Of a DNA stretch of 16,093 bases, positions 1-7,657 are shown in pieces. The stretch is from Proteobacteria bacterium UBA2383 (lineage in GTDB: Bacteria > Pseudomonadota > Gammaproteobacteria > Competibacterales > Competibacteraceae). The stretch lies in contig DDST01000126.1 in the NCBI GenBank assembly GCA_002343485.1, positions 1 to 16,093 on the forward strand. The letters are read 5' to 3'. The position numbers and the translations under genes are program-made. The stretch's first letter is position 1, and each line of letters starts with the position of its first letter. The notes under the pieces are model-generated. The model saw only the letters and a program-made list of their open reading frames with translations, made no database searches and had not been told where the DNA came from.

Positions 1-210
1 TCCATCAAGGGGCAGGAAAGATCGCTCCCCCCCCACAAATGGTATTTTATAAAATTAATTATATTTCAATATATTAAATAAACAAACGATAGAAACTCCT
101 CCCAATCCACATCGTGGATCTTATTGCACAGCTAAGGCAAGCGGCGCCAATCGTTGGGTTGTAGAGTATAGTGAGACCCGGCATTATTAAAACCGCAACG
201 AGAAACCATT
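1..210. other. AT-rich upstream region of the potassium transporter gene
   Basis: This stretch holds no ORF I can support. Bases about 40-95 are strongly AT-rich, unlike the genes around, which fits a promoter region. A short perfect inverted repeat, ATCCAC-ATC-GTGGAT, lies at 105-119 and could be a small operator or hairpin. I see no clear -35/-10 pair. Just before the ATG at 211 there is only a weak purine stretch (CGAGAAACC). Confidence 0.4.
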
Positions 211-2190
211 ATGCCGTTCGCTAACAAAGTCAAGGAGGCGGTTATCAGCAAACCGCAAGACCCCCTCCATACTAATTTTCATCCTTCTGACAAGCGTCAG
301 AATATCGCGCTTGTCGCTTTTCTAGCTTGGATCAGTCTTGGCGCCGATGGCTTATCGTCAGCCTGCTATGGCCCGCAAGAAGCTTTCCTGGCATTGGGAC
401 GCTATACGCATTTTGGCCTATATCTGGCGGTTGCCACTTTCCTAACAGTTTTCATCATCGCTTTGGCCTATAACCAGGTCATTGAACTGTTTCCATCAGG
501 TGGTGGCGGCTACAAAGTCGCTACCCAATTACTGGGTTCCCGGGCCGGGTTGGTATCGGGTTCGGCACTGCTGGTCGATTACGTGTTGACTATTGCGATC
601 TCTATCGCTGCAGGGGTCGATGCGCTGTTCAGCCTGCTGCCCATTGGAGTCCAGCCTTATAAGCTGATGACTGAAATAACCTTGGGCGCTGGCTTGATTG
701 CACTCAACCTGCTCAACCTAAAAGAATCGCTCCGGGTCCTGTTGCTTATTTTCACCGGCTTCATCCTGACTCACGCTGGGCTGATTGTCTATGGCATTAT
801 TGCCCATGCTGAGGGATTGCCTGCCCTGATTCCAGATACCTTCACTGAGACTGAGCAACTCACCCAGCAGATGGGGTGGGTATTTGCCGCTTCGTTGTTT
901 CTGAAAGCCTACTCACTCGGCGGTGGCACCTATACGGGTTTGGAGGCGGTGTCCAATAATGTCCAATTGCTGCGCGAGCCGCGGGTTATCACTGGCCGCT
1001 ACACCATGCTCTACATGGCCCTGGCCCTGAGTTTCACCGCTGGCGGAGTCATCCTTCTCTATCTGCTTTGGAATGCGCAATATATTCCCTATCAAACGCT
1101 CAATGCAGTCACTTTTGGCGCCATTATCGACAGTTGGCGGCTTGATCCCATTTTGAGCTACAGCCTGCTGGCTATCGTGATGCTGCTAGAGGCGGGATTA
1201 TTGTTTGTCGCAGCCAACATTGGCTTTCTTGGCGGGCCGCGCGTACTGGCCTATATGGCAGTCGATTCCTGGGCGCCACGTCAGTTCCGCAACTTGTCTG
1301 GAAGGCTGGTGACTCAAAACGGCATCCTGCTGATGGGGCTGGGCGCGCTCGGCATCCTGATATGGACTGAGGGGGATGTGTCCGTGCTGGTGGTGCTATA
1401 CAGCATCAATGTGTTCATGACCTTTTCGCTATCGCTACTTGGCCTGTGCAAGCATTGGTGGACCAATCGCTATGACGAGAAAAACTACAAATCGCGGCTT
1501 ATGCTGTCGCTGCTGGGTTTCACCGTCACCGGCGGCATTTTGATTGTAACCGTCGTGGAAAAATTCACTGAAGGCGGTTGGCTGACGATTCTGATCACCG
1601 GCCTGATCATCACCCTTTGCGCATTAATTAAGCGCCACTATGAAGGAGTGCGCCAACAGTTGCGCACAGTCGACGCGCTGTATGCACCCCGCCCGGACTG
1701 GGGCGAGGATTTGCCGGAACCGGCGTTAGACCCCACGCTACCGACCGCCATCTTCCTCGTTGGCAAGAATCGCGGCCTGGGAATGTACACTCTCAAATGG
1801 GTTAATGAAGTATTCACCGGGCATTTCAAAAACTTCATCTTTCTAAGCGTCGGCGAGGTTGATGCAGAGAGTTTCGGCGGCAAGGGCGCGCTACGCTCCT
1901 TGAAGTATCAGATTGAAAACTCACTGCGTTACTATGTCCATTACTGCCACCATCAGGGATGGGCGGCGACTTCCTATGCTGCTTATGGCACTGACGTCGA
2001 GACGGAATTGGAAAAATTGGTGATAGAAGTCACCCGTGAGTATCCCAACAGCGTTTGCTTGGGCAGCAAGTTAATTTTTTCCCATGAGAGCTGGCTGATT
2101 TCGTGGCTGCACAACCACACAGCCATTGCCATGCAACGCCGGTTGCATCTGCGGGAAATTCAGATGATCGTTACTCCGATCAAGATCTAA
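211..2190 (+). CDS. APC-family permease, KimA-like potassium transporter
   Basis: A 659-residue inner-membrane protein with about 12 hydrophobic segments in residues 30-475 and a cytoplasmic C-terminal domain of about 180 residues. Its closest match from memory is KimA (YdaO) of Bacillus, a proton-coupled high-affinity K+ importer of the KUP/APC superfamily. The signature blocks are all present: GADGLSSACYG (44-54), PSGGGGYKVA (95-104), LVDYVLTIAISIAAG (121-135) and TGLEAVSNN (242-250). Asp46, Tyr53, Asp123, Thr127, Thr242 and Glu245 fall where KimA has its ion-coordinating and proton-coupling residues, aligned by eye. The hydrophilic tail (about 480-659) corresponds to the regulatory domain that binds c-di-AMP in Firmicutes; I cannot tell what it binds here. 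The gene stands alone and converges on the hydrolase gene. Amino-acid transport is a weaker alternative. Confidence 0.85.
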   Translation: MPFANKVKEAVISKPQDPLHTNFHPSDKRQNIALVAFLAWISLGADGLSSACYGPQEAFLALGRYTHFGLYLAVATFLTVFIIALAYNQVIELFPSGGGGYKVATQLLGSRAGLVSGSALLVDYVLTIAISIAAGVDALFSLLPIGVQPYKLMTEITLGAGLIALNLLNLKESLRVLLLIFTGFILTHAGLIVYGIIAHAEGLPALIPDTFTETEQLTQQMGWVFAASLFLKAYSLGGGTYTGLEAVSNNVQLLREPRVITGRYTMLYMALALSFTAGGVILLYLLWNAQYIPYQTLNAVTFGAIIDSWRLDPILSYSLLAIVMLLEAGLLFVAANIGFLGGPRVLAYMAVDSWAPRQFRNLSGRLVTQNGILLMGLGALGILIWTEGDVSVLVVLYSINVFMTFSLSLLGLCKHWWTNRYDEKNYKSRLMLSLLGFTVTGGILIVTVVEKFTEGGWLTILITGLIITLCALIKRHYEGVRQQLRTVDALYAPRPDWGEDLPEPALDPTLPTAIFLVGKNRGLGMYTLKWVNEVFTGHFKNFIFLSVGEVDAESFGGKGALRSLKYQIENSLRYYVHYCHHQGWAATSYAAYGTDVETELEKLVIEVTREYPNSVCLGSKLIFSHESWLISWLHNHTAIAMQRRLHLREIQMIVTPIKI

Positions 2191-2205
2191 AGATACCGCA
2201 GCAAG

Positions 2206-2232
2206 CGTCAGACGTCAGACGTCAGACGTCAG
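2206..2232. repeat. 7-bp tandem repeat (CGTCAGA), nearly four copies
   Basis: The heptamer CGTCAGA is repeated three times, followed by a fourth copy lacking its last base (2206-2212, 2213-2219, 2220-2226, 2227-2232). It lies in the convergent junction between the transporter stop (2188-2190) and the hydrolase, and the hydrolase stop codon (TGA, 2222-2224) is inside the array. Each unit contains the overlapping palindrome GACGTC. The unit length is not a multiple of three, but the stop is met early in the array, so changes in copy number at the transporter end would leave the hydrolase intact. Confidence 0.85.
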
Positions 2233-2878
2233 GTGATTGGAGACCCTCTCGCTCTAACGTTCCGGTTAACACCGCTTCCATCAGACTTGCCAGCCGGCCC
2301 AGCGCATCTTGATAAAAATGATCAGCACCGGGAAGCACATGCAGGCGGGCGGCCGGATGCCAAAACGGGATCTGTTTGCGTAATAAGTTCAGCGGGGCAA
2401 ACGAATCACAGTCCCCGGAAATCACCACCAATTCCGCGGCTGATGACGGCGGGAGGGTGTCAAACTCCATATACGCAACCGGCGGGGCCACCAGCACCAG
2501 CCGGCGAACCGCAGGCCGCTGCGGATCAAGAGACAAGGTGATCCAGGCACCGAAAGAATAACCAGTCAAATCAGTCACGGTTTTGCCCAGATCCACCAAA
2601 ACACCCGCTGCCGCACGCAAATCGTCTTGCTCGCCACGGCCATTGTCATAGGCGCCTTCACTAGCTCCGACCCCACGAAAATTGAAGCGCAAGGTGCTAT
2701 AACCTAATCGCTGGTATACCTTGGCCAGCGTTACAACTACTGGATTATCCAATTCGCCGCCATAGAGCGGATGTGGATGCGAGATCACTACCGCATCCGG
2801 ACCGGGTGCCAGCCGCAACCGGCCCTCTAGCCGCAACGCGCCCGACTTGAAAAAAATAGACTCTCCGGATGCAGTCAT
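2222..2878 (-). CDS. alpha/beta hydrolase
   Basis: A 218-residue, single-domain cytoplasmic hydrolase of the COG2945-like group, which is related to dienelactone hydrolases. The oxyanion segment HPHPLYGG is at 34-41, the nucleophile elbow GYSFG at 106-110 (Ser108), a catalytic acid is likely Asp156 or Asp158 in GDCDSF, and the catalytic His187 is in ADHFYQ. The family acts on small ester or acyl substrates; the natural substrate is unknown. The ATG at 2878 is 18 bp after the mipA-like stop on the same strand, so the two are probably co-transcribed. I see no strong Shine-Dalgarno before this ATG, so its translation may depend on coupling. The stop codon lies inside a 7-bp tandem repeat. Confidence 0.85.
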   Translation of the reverse strand: MTASGESIFFKSGALRLEGRLRLAPGPDAVVISHPHPLYGGELDNPVVVTLAKVYQRLGYSTLRFNFRGVGASEGAYDNGRGEQDDLRAAAGVLVDLGKTVTDLTGYSFGAWITLSLDPQRPAVRRLVLVAPPVAYMEFDTLPPSSAAELVVISGDCDSFAPLNLLRKQIPFWHPAARLHVLPGADHFYQDALGRLASLMEAVLTGTLEREGLQSPDV

Positions 2879-2896
2879 TGGGTAAAATTAACCTTA

Positions 2897-3721
2897 CTAC
2901 TTCCAAGCGTAACCGACACCGGCACCACCACTCCACTGGCTGGCGTCACCGCGCTTAACAATCGGGCTGTCAGCCGCATCGCCAGCAATCCGCTGGTATA
3001 ACAACCCGGCACCCATGTACCATTCTGGGGTAATTTGGACAACTAGCGCTGGCCACGCATACCATTGCGTCAGTCCGCCACCGGGATTGAATACCGGTAA
3101 GCCACTTGCCTGTGAGCCTTTTTGAGTGACGCCGTAATAAGCCTGATTGTAGCTTGAACTTACCCAAGAAGCGCCAGTACCCACCCCAATGACTGCTTTA
3201 TGACTGATTGGGAACCAGAAATTAGCCCATAGCCCGCTATTCGCGCCATTGTAGACATCACCCAGATCACCCATTACCTGCGCGCCGACCCGCAAGCGCC
3301 ATGGAATTCCTTCTAAGTTATTGTAAATGTATGAGACGACCACCCCCCCCTCGACGGTGTTATCTACATCGGGTAAGCGGGAAATGATATTGTCATCCAC
3401 ATCGCTGCGCCCAAACTGGAAGGAGAAAATGGGTCCTATCTGCCAATTCGGCGAATCAAGTAAATTCGCATCGACGATCGGTCCATACCATTCGACAAAC
3501 CGGTTGCTATCCTTGAATTGGTAATATAGGCCAGGTGCTGCCCCCCAGGCATAATCGCCAGACCCGCTGTATTCTGGCGTCACTCCAATACCTAACCCAA
3601 TAAAATTGGGAATAATATTATTGGAAGACTCCTCGGCGTATGCGGATGTCAAACTGAAGAATAAGCCTGACGCCAACAATACGGCGGCGGTTACAAAGGA
3701 TTTCGGTAAATGATGCTGCAT
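2897..3721 (-). CDS. MipA/OmpV family outer-membrane protein
   Basis: A 274-residue exported protein. The N-terminus is a clear Sec signal peptide: Lys7, then a hydrophobic core to about residue 27, and a cleavage site after AYA (29/30). The mature part begins with IPNFIGLGIGVTPEYSGS (about 37-54), typical of the MipA/OmpV family. It continues as alternating amphipathic strands rich in Tyr, Trp and Gly, as expected for an outer-membrane beta-barrel. Family members include the scaffold MipA, which links MltA and PBP1B, and OmpV-like porins; most are uncharacterised. The start at 3721 has an AGGA 8 nt upstream. The hydrolase gene follows 18 bp downstream. The family call is firm, but the role as murein scaffold or as porin cannot be decided. 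Confidence 0.85.
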   Translation of the reverse strand: MQHHLPKSFVTAAVLLASGLFFSLTSAYAEESSNNIIPNFIGLGIGVTPEYSGSGDYAWGAAPGLYYQFKDSNRFVEWYGPIVDANLLDSPNWQIGPIFSFQFGRSDVDDNIISRLPDVDNTVEGGVVVSYIYNNLEGIPWRLRVGAQVMGDLGDVYNGANSGLWANFWFPISHKAVIGVGTGASWVSSSYNQAYYGVTQKGSQASGLPVFNPGGGLTQWYAWPALVVQITPEWYMGAGLLYQRIAGDAADSPIVKRGDASQWSGGAGVGYAWK

Positions 3722-4452
3722 GTCTAGATCCTGAAAAGTAAGGGTAAAATTGATATTTGGTAGTTCTGTAAAAAATAGTGAACCCTCACGCCAGCAATGG
3801 ATAGGGTTTCATTGTAATCATAAACGAAATACCCAATCGCTCCGATGTGATTTTCGATCTTATTTTGAAAAAGAACGTGTTTGCCTCGCCAAACGAGAAA
3901 TCGATTGTCTTAACGTGCAGCTCAATCTTTACTATTTTATTCGTTAAAACCGGTTTTTTACCCACGAGGGGGTGGTGCGGGGGGGATCACCCGATAAGCT
4001 TCCAAAAATCGGCATAAAAAATAGCAGATTGCCGATAAACTGGCAGTAAAGAAACCCAGCATCCTTGAGCGCCTTCTTGACTTCGATTACCCACAAAAAC
4101 GCTAAAGGTTTCACCCGTACCTTTATCGATAGCTAGCCAACCTCATTGTTTATTTCATATACAAGATAAAACCACCGGCTTTATCTTTCAGCTACGACTC
4201 TCCAGGCCGGCTCAGATGCTCTTCAACAGAACACCACTTGGTGCCAAGTCATATCGCTTTAAAAATGAAGCTCTTAAAGCGCCGGGCGTAGTGATGGGTG
4301 AACTTTCAGTCCTCCGCGTCCGGCGCAGAACCCACCAACGTCTAGCCTTAGCAGTCTCAGGACTGTCTAAACAGCATGGCGGCTGATTACCATGAGGCGA
4401 GAACCATGATGGCTACCGGAACAAACAAGCTGATGAGATTGAATGAAGCGGG
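3722..4452. other. 731-bp gap between divergent genes with several inverted repeats
   Basis: I find no coding region here with family resemblance. The left part serves as the upstream region of the mipA-like gene and the right part as the leader of the MFS gene. Inverted repeats seen: AACCCT at 3781 with AGGGTT at 3803; ATCGGCA (4008-4014) with TGCCGAT (4030-4036); ACTTGG-TG-CCAAGT at 4236-4249; and the two stems listed separately at 4255-4326. AAAACCGGTTTT (3946-3957) is a palindrome with no loop. Bases 4030-4230 show no structure I can defend. The length and structure suggest decayed sequence or an RNA leader rather than simple promoter DNA. Confidence 0.5.
4255..4326 (+). other. Overlapping stems, possible alternative RNA structure upstream of the MFS gene
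   Basis: Stem A pairs CGCTTTAA (4255-4262) with TTAAAGCG (4274-4281), 8 bp with an 11-nt loop. Stem B pairs GCGCCGGGCG (4279-4288) with CGTCCGGCGC (4317-4326), 10 bp including one G-U pair. The two share bases 4279-4281, so both cannot be complete at once. The region is 126 bp or more ahead of the MFS start and on its strand, which would suit a 5' leader. There is no T-run after stem B, so it is not a standard terminator. I do not recognise a known riboswitch class. The loop contains GGGTGAAC...CAGTCC, reminiscent of group II intron domain I, but this is weak. Confidence 0.4.
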
Positions 4453-5673
4453 ATGATAAGAATGCTAGCCAATAGCGGTAACGTCTCCATGAGACAGATT
4501 CCGGCAGGGGTCTGGATACTCGGTTTTGTCAGTATGTTAATGGACATCTCGTCGGAGATGATCCACAGCCTGCTACCGATATTCATGATGACGACACTAG
4601 GGGCCGATGCGGTTGCTGTTGGCTTGATAGAAGGGCTGGCCGAGTCCGCCGCCTTGATCCTTAAAATCTTCTCCGGGGCATTGAGTGACTACCTGGGCAA
4701 GCGTAAGGGACTGGCCGTATTGGGCTACGCCTTGGGTGCGCTGAGCAAGCCCTTGTTTGCGCTGGCGCCAACCACCGGCATCGTGCTGACGGCGCGACTA
4801 TTGGACCGGGTTGGCAAAGGCATCCGTGGCGCACCGCGCGATGCGCTGGTTGCTGACATTGTGCCGCCAAGCTTGCGCGGAGCCGCCTTTGGTCTACGGC
4901 AGTCGCTCGATACCGTGGGGGCTTTTCTTGGGCCGTTATTGGCGGTCGGCCTGATGCTATTATGGGCCAACAATTTCCGGGCCGTGTTCTGGGTCGCGAT
5001 GATTCCAGGCCTGATGGCGGTCGCGCTGCTGTTCTTTGGCCTGCACGAGCCAAAACACAACCAGACAATGGCACATAAAAATCCGATTCGCCGGGAGAAC
5101 TTGCGCCGCCTTGGCGCTCCTTACTGGTGGGTTGCCGGCGTCGGCGCAGTGTTCACCTTGGCGCGGTTCAGTGAAGCGTTCCTCGTCTTGCGCGCCCAAC
5201 AAGGTGGCGTACCGGTCGCATTCGTGCCACTGGTAATAGTGGCGATGAACCTGATCTACGCACTATCAGCATATCCCTTCGGCAAACTCTCCGGCTGCAT
5301 GAGCCACCGCAAGCTGTTGGCGATTGGACTGATCGTACTGATCGCAGCGGACCTCGTACTGGCCACCAGCAATCATTGGGGCGTGGTATTGGCTGGGGTT
5401 GCCCTATGGGGTGTGCATATGGGCATTACTCAAGGATTGCTTGCGACGATGGTGGCAGATACTGCACCTGCCGATCTACGTGGTACAGCCTATGGTTTCT
5501 TCAATCTAGCCAGCGGTATTGCCATGCTGCCAGCAAGTATCGTTGCCGGCCTGTTTTGGGACCGGCTCGGGGCATCGGTTACGTTCTATGCTGGCGCAAC
5601 CTTCTGCGTAATTGCACTTGCCGGCCTTGCGTGGCAGCCTGGGTCGCGATCTCTATTGGGTCGCGATCTCTAA
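4453..5673 (+). CDS. MFS transporter
   Basis: A 406-residue inner-membrane transporter with about 12 hydrophobic segments. It has the major-facilitator motif A region GALSDYLGKRKG (about 75-86) and a matching second segment, LLDRVGKGIRGAPRDALVAD (residues about 115-134), typical of a proteobacterial MFS group of unknown substrate. The opening after residue 13, RQIPAGVWILGFVSMLMDISSEMIHSLLP in outline, is also characteristic of that group. ATG codons at 4453, 4462 and 4489 are all possible starts, and none has a strong Shine-Dalgarno. The last residues (GSRSLLGRDL) are encoded by a 17-bp-period tandem duplication that supplies the stop. Efflux of small molecules is likely by family, and the substrate is unknown. 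Confidence 0.85.
   Translation: MIRMLANSGNVSMRQIPAGVWILGFVSMLMDISSEMIHSLLPIFMMTTLGADAVAVGLIEGLAESAALILKIFSGALSDYLGKRKGLAVLGYALGALSKPLFALAPTTGIVLTARLLDRVGKGIRGAPRDALVADIVPPSLRGAAFGLRQSLDTVGAFLGPLLAVGLMLLWANNFRAVFWVAMIPGLMAVALLFFGLHEPKHNQTMAHKNPIRRENLRRLGAPYWWVAGVGAVFTLARFSEAFLVLRAQQGGVPVAFVPLVIVAMNLIYALSAYPFGKLSGCMSHRKLLAIGLIVLIAADLVLATSNHWGVVLAGVALWGVHMGITQGLLATMVADTAPADLRGTAYGFFNLASGIAMLPASIVAGLFWDRLGASVTFYAGATFCVIALAGLAWQPGSRSLLGRDL
5640..5672. repeat. 16-bp direct repeat, period 17, creating the MFS stop
   Basis: TGGGTCGCGATCTCTA occurs at 5640-5655 and again, identically, at 5657-5672, separated by a single T. The first copy is read as Gly-Ser-Arg-Ser-Leu and the second, shifted by two, as Gly-Arg-Asp-Leu-stop. 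Without one 17-bp unit the MFS frame would run on to a stop at about 5804, through sequence that encodes a piece of a histidine kinase remnant. Confidence 0.9.
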
Positions 5674-5683
5674 TTGAGGAGAC

Positions 5684-5838
5684 GATACGTCTATCGAAGC
5701 CGTGGATAACGCTCTGGGGATTTCCATCTTCAGAACGCGAGCGGGTGTTCGATACTTTCTATCGAAGGACTGGCACCGATGTGAAGACAGCAGGCTTGGA
5801 TTAACCATCGCCCGGGAAGCAGCCGCCATCAATGCTGC
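5684..5838 (+). pseudogene. Frameshifted remnant of a sensor histidine kinase ATP-binding domain
   Basis: Reading three segments in successive frames rebuilds the end of a HATPase_c domain. TSIEAVDNALGI (about 5687-5722) matches the N/G1 box form 'DNGPGI'. SSERERVFDTFYRR in the next frame (about 5728-5769) matches the F box 'ERERVFDRFYR'. Then GTDVKTAGL is followed, after another shift, by LGLTIAREAAAI (about 5796-5832), matching the G2 box 'GSGLGLAIVREIA'. One frame change lies near 5722 and one near 5798, and the upstream dimerisation and sensor parts are absent from the window. It is therefore a broken, truncated gene. Its end overlaps the last bases of the convergent unknown gene. The resemblance is recalled and not searched, but three ordered boxes make it convincing. 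Confidence 0.7.
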
Positions 5839-7109
5839 TTGGGCGCCGTCACCACCTGGTCATTATCATCAAGCACGCCAAGACAGCGCTCCGCTGGCGA
5901 ATATACCAGCCAGCCCGGCTGCTTGATCGTGTGGGGAATACCCCAGTTCCTGCTCCGCTGTTGAATCTGGCTAGCGATCGCCTCCAATCCATCGGTGCAC
6001 AGTGGATAAAAATGCTCCAAGCTTAATAACTGGCCATCACTTGCAAAAGCTGCCAGGCTATAGGCAATGGTATCCAATCCCCTCTCAGTGTGCTGAGTCG
6101 CTACCAGCCGCACCGGATGGATATCGCCGGCTTGCAAGTAGACTGTTTCCGTCAGATAACGCTCATTCAGGGCTGGCGCTGCTTGAAGAGCAGCCATGGC
6201 TGCGGAAGTCTCATCCTGTTGAATCATGGGCGTGCCCAAAACCCACCGCAAAGGCAACCCGTAGGCGGGAAGTGCTACGGCGTACAATCGAGACTGTCGC
6301 AACCAGCGCTGGTACCCCTCGCTTAACTGGCTCACTGCCACTGTCTGGCCAGGACCAAAGCGCGCCCAGTCATCAAATGTATAAAACGGTGTCCATGCCA
6401 TATCGTCCATTAACAGGTAGCGATTACCGCTATCTGCAAGGACCACTTGATGAGGGCCAGGCCGCTCGAACAACGCCGGCTCCAGCAATTGCCAAAGTCC
6501 ACGTAAGTCATTATTTTCCATCTGATTTCGTAACCAGGCACACAAGTCGCCCAGGGTAGCGTAGAACAGGTTCAACACTGGGATGCCAAATACAGCGCGT
6601 ACGGTAGCATGCGTGGTGGTGGAGGCTTGACCATTCCGGGCCAGCGTGTTCTCCATATCCATGAATACGCGGTCCATGACCTCACTGGTTCCAACCAAAC
6701 AGAAAGGCAACAACGCCAATGGCCCGAAGGCCGCTTGGGGCTGAGGATTGAGCGCATCAATAGGAAAGCGGCCATCGCTGGCGCCAAGAGCCAGTCGTGG
6801 CGGCGGTAGCCCGGCATCGCGTGGCGCACAGCGCATCAAATCAGCCAGGGCACTCAATAGAGGAAATCTAGGACGAAATACATCGGTCTGGTCATATAAC
6901 GCTCCTGCCAGCACTAAACCGGCTGGGGCAATACCCTCTTCGAGCAGACGATTCAAATCGTCAGCAATCTGGCTGGCTAAGACGTTAGCAACATCACGAG
7001 TCAGCAGGGGCGGTGGCTTGCCAGTGAAAAGAGGTGACTGACTGTCCAGTTCGATGCAGAGCAAGCCGGTACAGAAATCCAAATCATGCGTGCTGGTCTG
7101 AGTATCCAC
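5829..7109 (-). CDS. Hypothetical protein, about 426 residues
   Basis: I do not recognise this protein. It is soluble in appearance, with no signal peptide and no convincing membrane segment, and has normal composition with many Leu, Ala and Pro. The N-terminal half contains alternating hydrophobic strands and helices (for example LCIELDSQS near the start, and GLVLAGALYDQTDVF). The C-terminal half ends in a strand-rich stretch with CLGVLDDNDQVV. I chose the GTG at 7109 because GAGGT stands 8 nt upstream. An ATG at 7154 and a TTG at 7172 are in frame and would give 441 and 447 residues, but lack a ribosome site. The gene lies downstream of a DUF2934 gene on the same strand, 170 bp away, and converges on the MFS gene and kinase remnant. 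Its long open frame supports a real gene. Confidence 0.75.
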   Translation of the reverse strand: MDTQTSTHDLDFCTGLLCIELDSQSPLFTGKPPPLLTRDVANVLASQIADDLNRLLEEGIAPAGLVLAGALYDQTDVFRPRFPLLSALADLMRCAPRDAGLPPPRLALGASDGRFPIDALNPQPQAAFGPLALLPFCLVGTSEVMDRVFMDMENTLARNGQASTTTHATVRAVFGIPVLNLFYATLGDLCAWLRNQMENNDLRGLWQLLEPALFERPGPHQVVLADSGNRYLLMDDMAWTPFYTFDDWARFGPGQTVAVSQLSEGYQRWLRQSRLYAVALPAYGLPLRWVLGTPMIQQDETSAAMAALQAAPALNERYLTETVYLQAGDIHPVRLVATQHTERGLDTIAYSLAAFASDGQLLSLEHFYPLCTDGLEAIASQIQQRSRNWGIPHTIKQPGWLVYSPAERCLGVLDDNDQVVTAPKQH

Positions 7110-7168
7110 AAGATTGACCTCGCAATAAGCGATAAGAAGGTAATCGTCCCGCATCCCGGTCAACAGGT

Positions 7169-7187
7169 ACAAATTTATTCAATTTGT
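7169..7187. promoter_or_regulatory. Inverted repeat upstream of the unknown gene
   Basis: ACAAATT (7169-7175) and AATTTGT (7181-7187) form a perfect 7-bp inverted repeat around a 5-bp centre (TATTC). It is 60 bp upstream of the preferred GTG start at 7109 and 15 bp upstream of the alternative ATG at 7154. The symmetry and AT-richness fit a repressor operator. It could also be chance, and no regulator gene is nearby. Confidence 0.4.
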
Positions 7188-7279
7188 CCTTTAACCCTAT
7201 CCGATCGCTTCAAGATGATTCTTTAGCAATCGGAGAACGTTCACTATAGGGTGCCGCCGCTACAGAACAGGTACTGGAA

Positions 7280-7564
7280 TCATTCAGCTTCTATGCAACC
7301 TTTATCTGATGTACCGGCTTCTTCTGCCGCTTGTAAGGACGAACGATGTAACGGCTGCTCAGGAGATAAAAACACGAGAGCACCACGCGGCGACACAGGC
7401 TGTGAATACAATTGATTAATTTCATGTTCTGCCTCTAACCAGTCCTGGATAGGGCAACCACCTTGAAAACCCCGGCGTTCAGCAAGAAAATAAGCAGCCT
7501 CCGCAATCAGGCAATATCGTTCCTCAGGAGGAACAGTCCGGTAGATTCGCTTGGGTTTTGACAC
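7280..7564 (-). CDS. DUF2934 domain protein
   Basis: A 94-residue protein containing the DUF2934 signature: EERYCLIAEAAYFLAERRGF followed by QGGCPIQDWLEAEHEI, in which the family shows 'IAEAAYxxAExRGF...PxxDWLEAExEI'. The family is small, cytoplasmic and of unknown function. The start is the GTG at 7564, with AGGAG 8 nt upstream; a TTG at 7588 is in frame but unsupported. The C-terminal third (about 60-94) is not conserved-looking. The gene is divergent from the SprA-like gene across a 191-bp region that contains a palindrome. Confidence 0.8.
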   Translation of the reverse strand: MSKPKRIYRTVPPEERYCLIAEAAYFLAERRGFQGGCPIQDWLEAEHEINQLYSQPVSPRGALVFLSPEQPLHRSSLQAAEEAGTSDKGCIEAE

Positions 7565-7657
7565 GATGGAGGCTCCTGGAGATCGCAAAAGAAACGGCGT
7601 TCATGCTACCAGATTGAAAATTGAGTCGGCCAGTTTCCTGAAATATGGAAATTTCAC

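Noticed and set aside
2233..2541. Plus-strand open frame of about 100 codons opposite the hydrolase
   Set aside because: It is antisense to a gene with clear catalytic motifs. The proline-rich content is a by-product of the opposite frame.
3750..3947. A 65-codon open frame in the gap upstream of the mipA-like gene
   Set aside because: It has no ribosome site, no family resemblance and a random-looking composition. It is probably chance.
3946..3960. AAAACCGGTTTT followed by T's as a possible terminator
   Set aside because: The palindrome has no loop bases and would give a very weak stem. The T-run is part of the palindrome.
4030..4200. Possible transposase remnant on the minus strand
   Set aside because: Short translated pieces look hydrophobic but match nothing I recognise in order, unlike the kinase remnant.
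4255..4452. Guanidine (ykkC or mini-ykkC) riboswitch before the MFS gene
   Set aside because: The ACGR loops and conserved cores of those classes are not visible.
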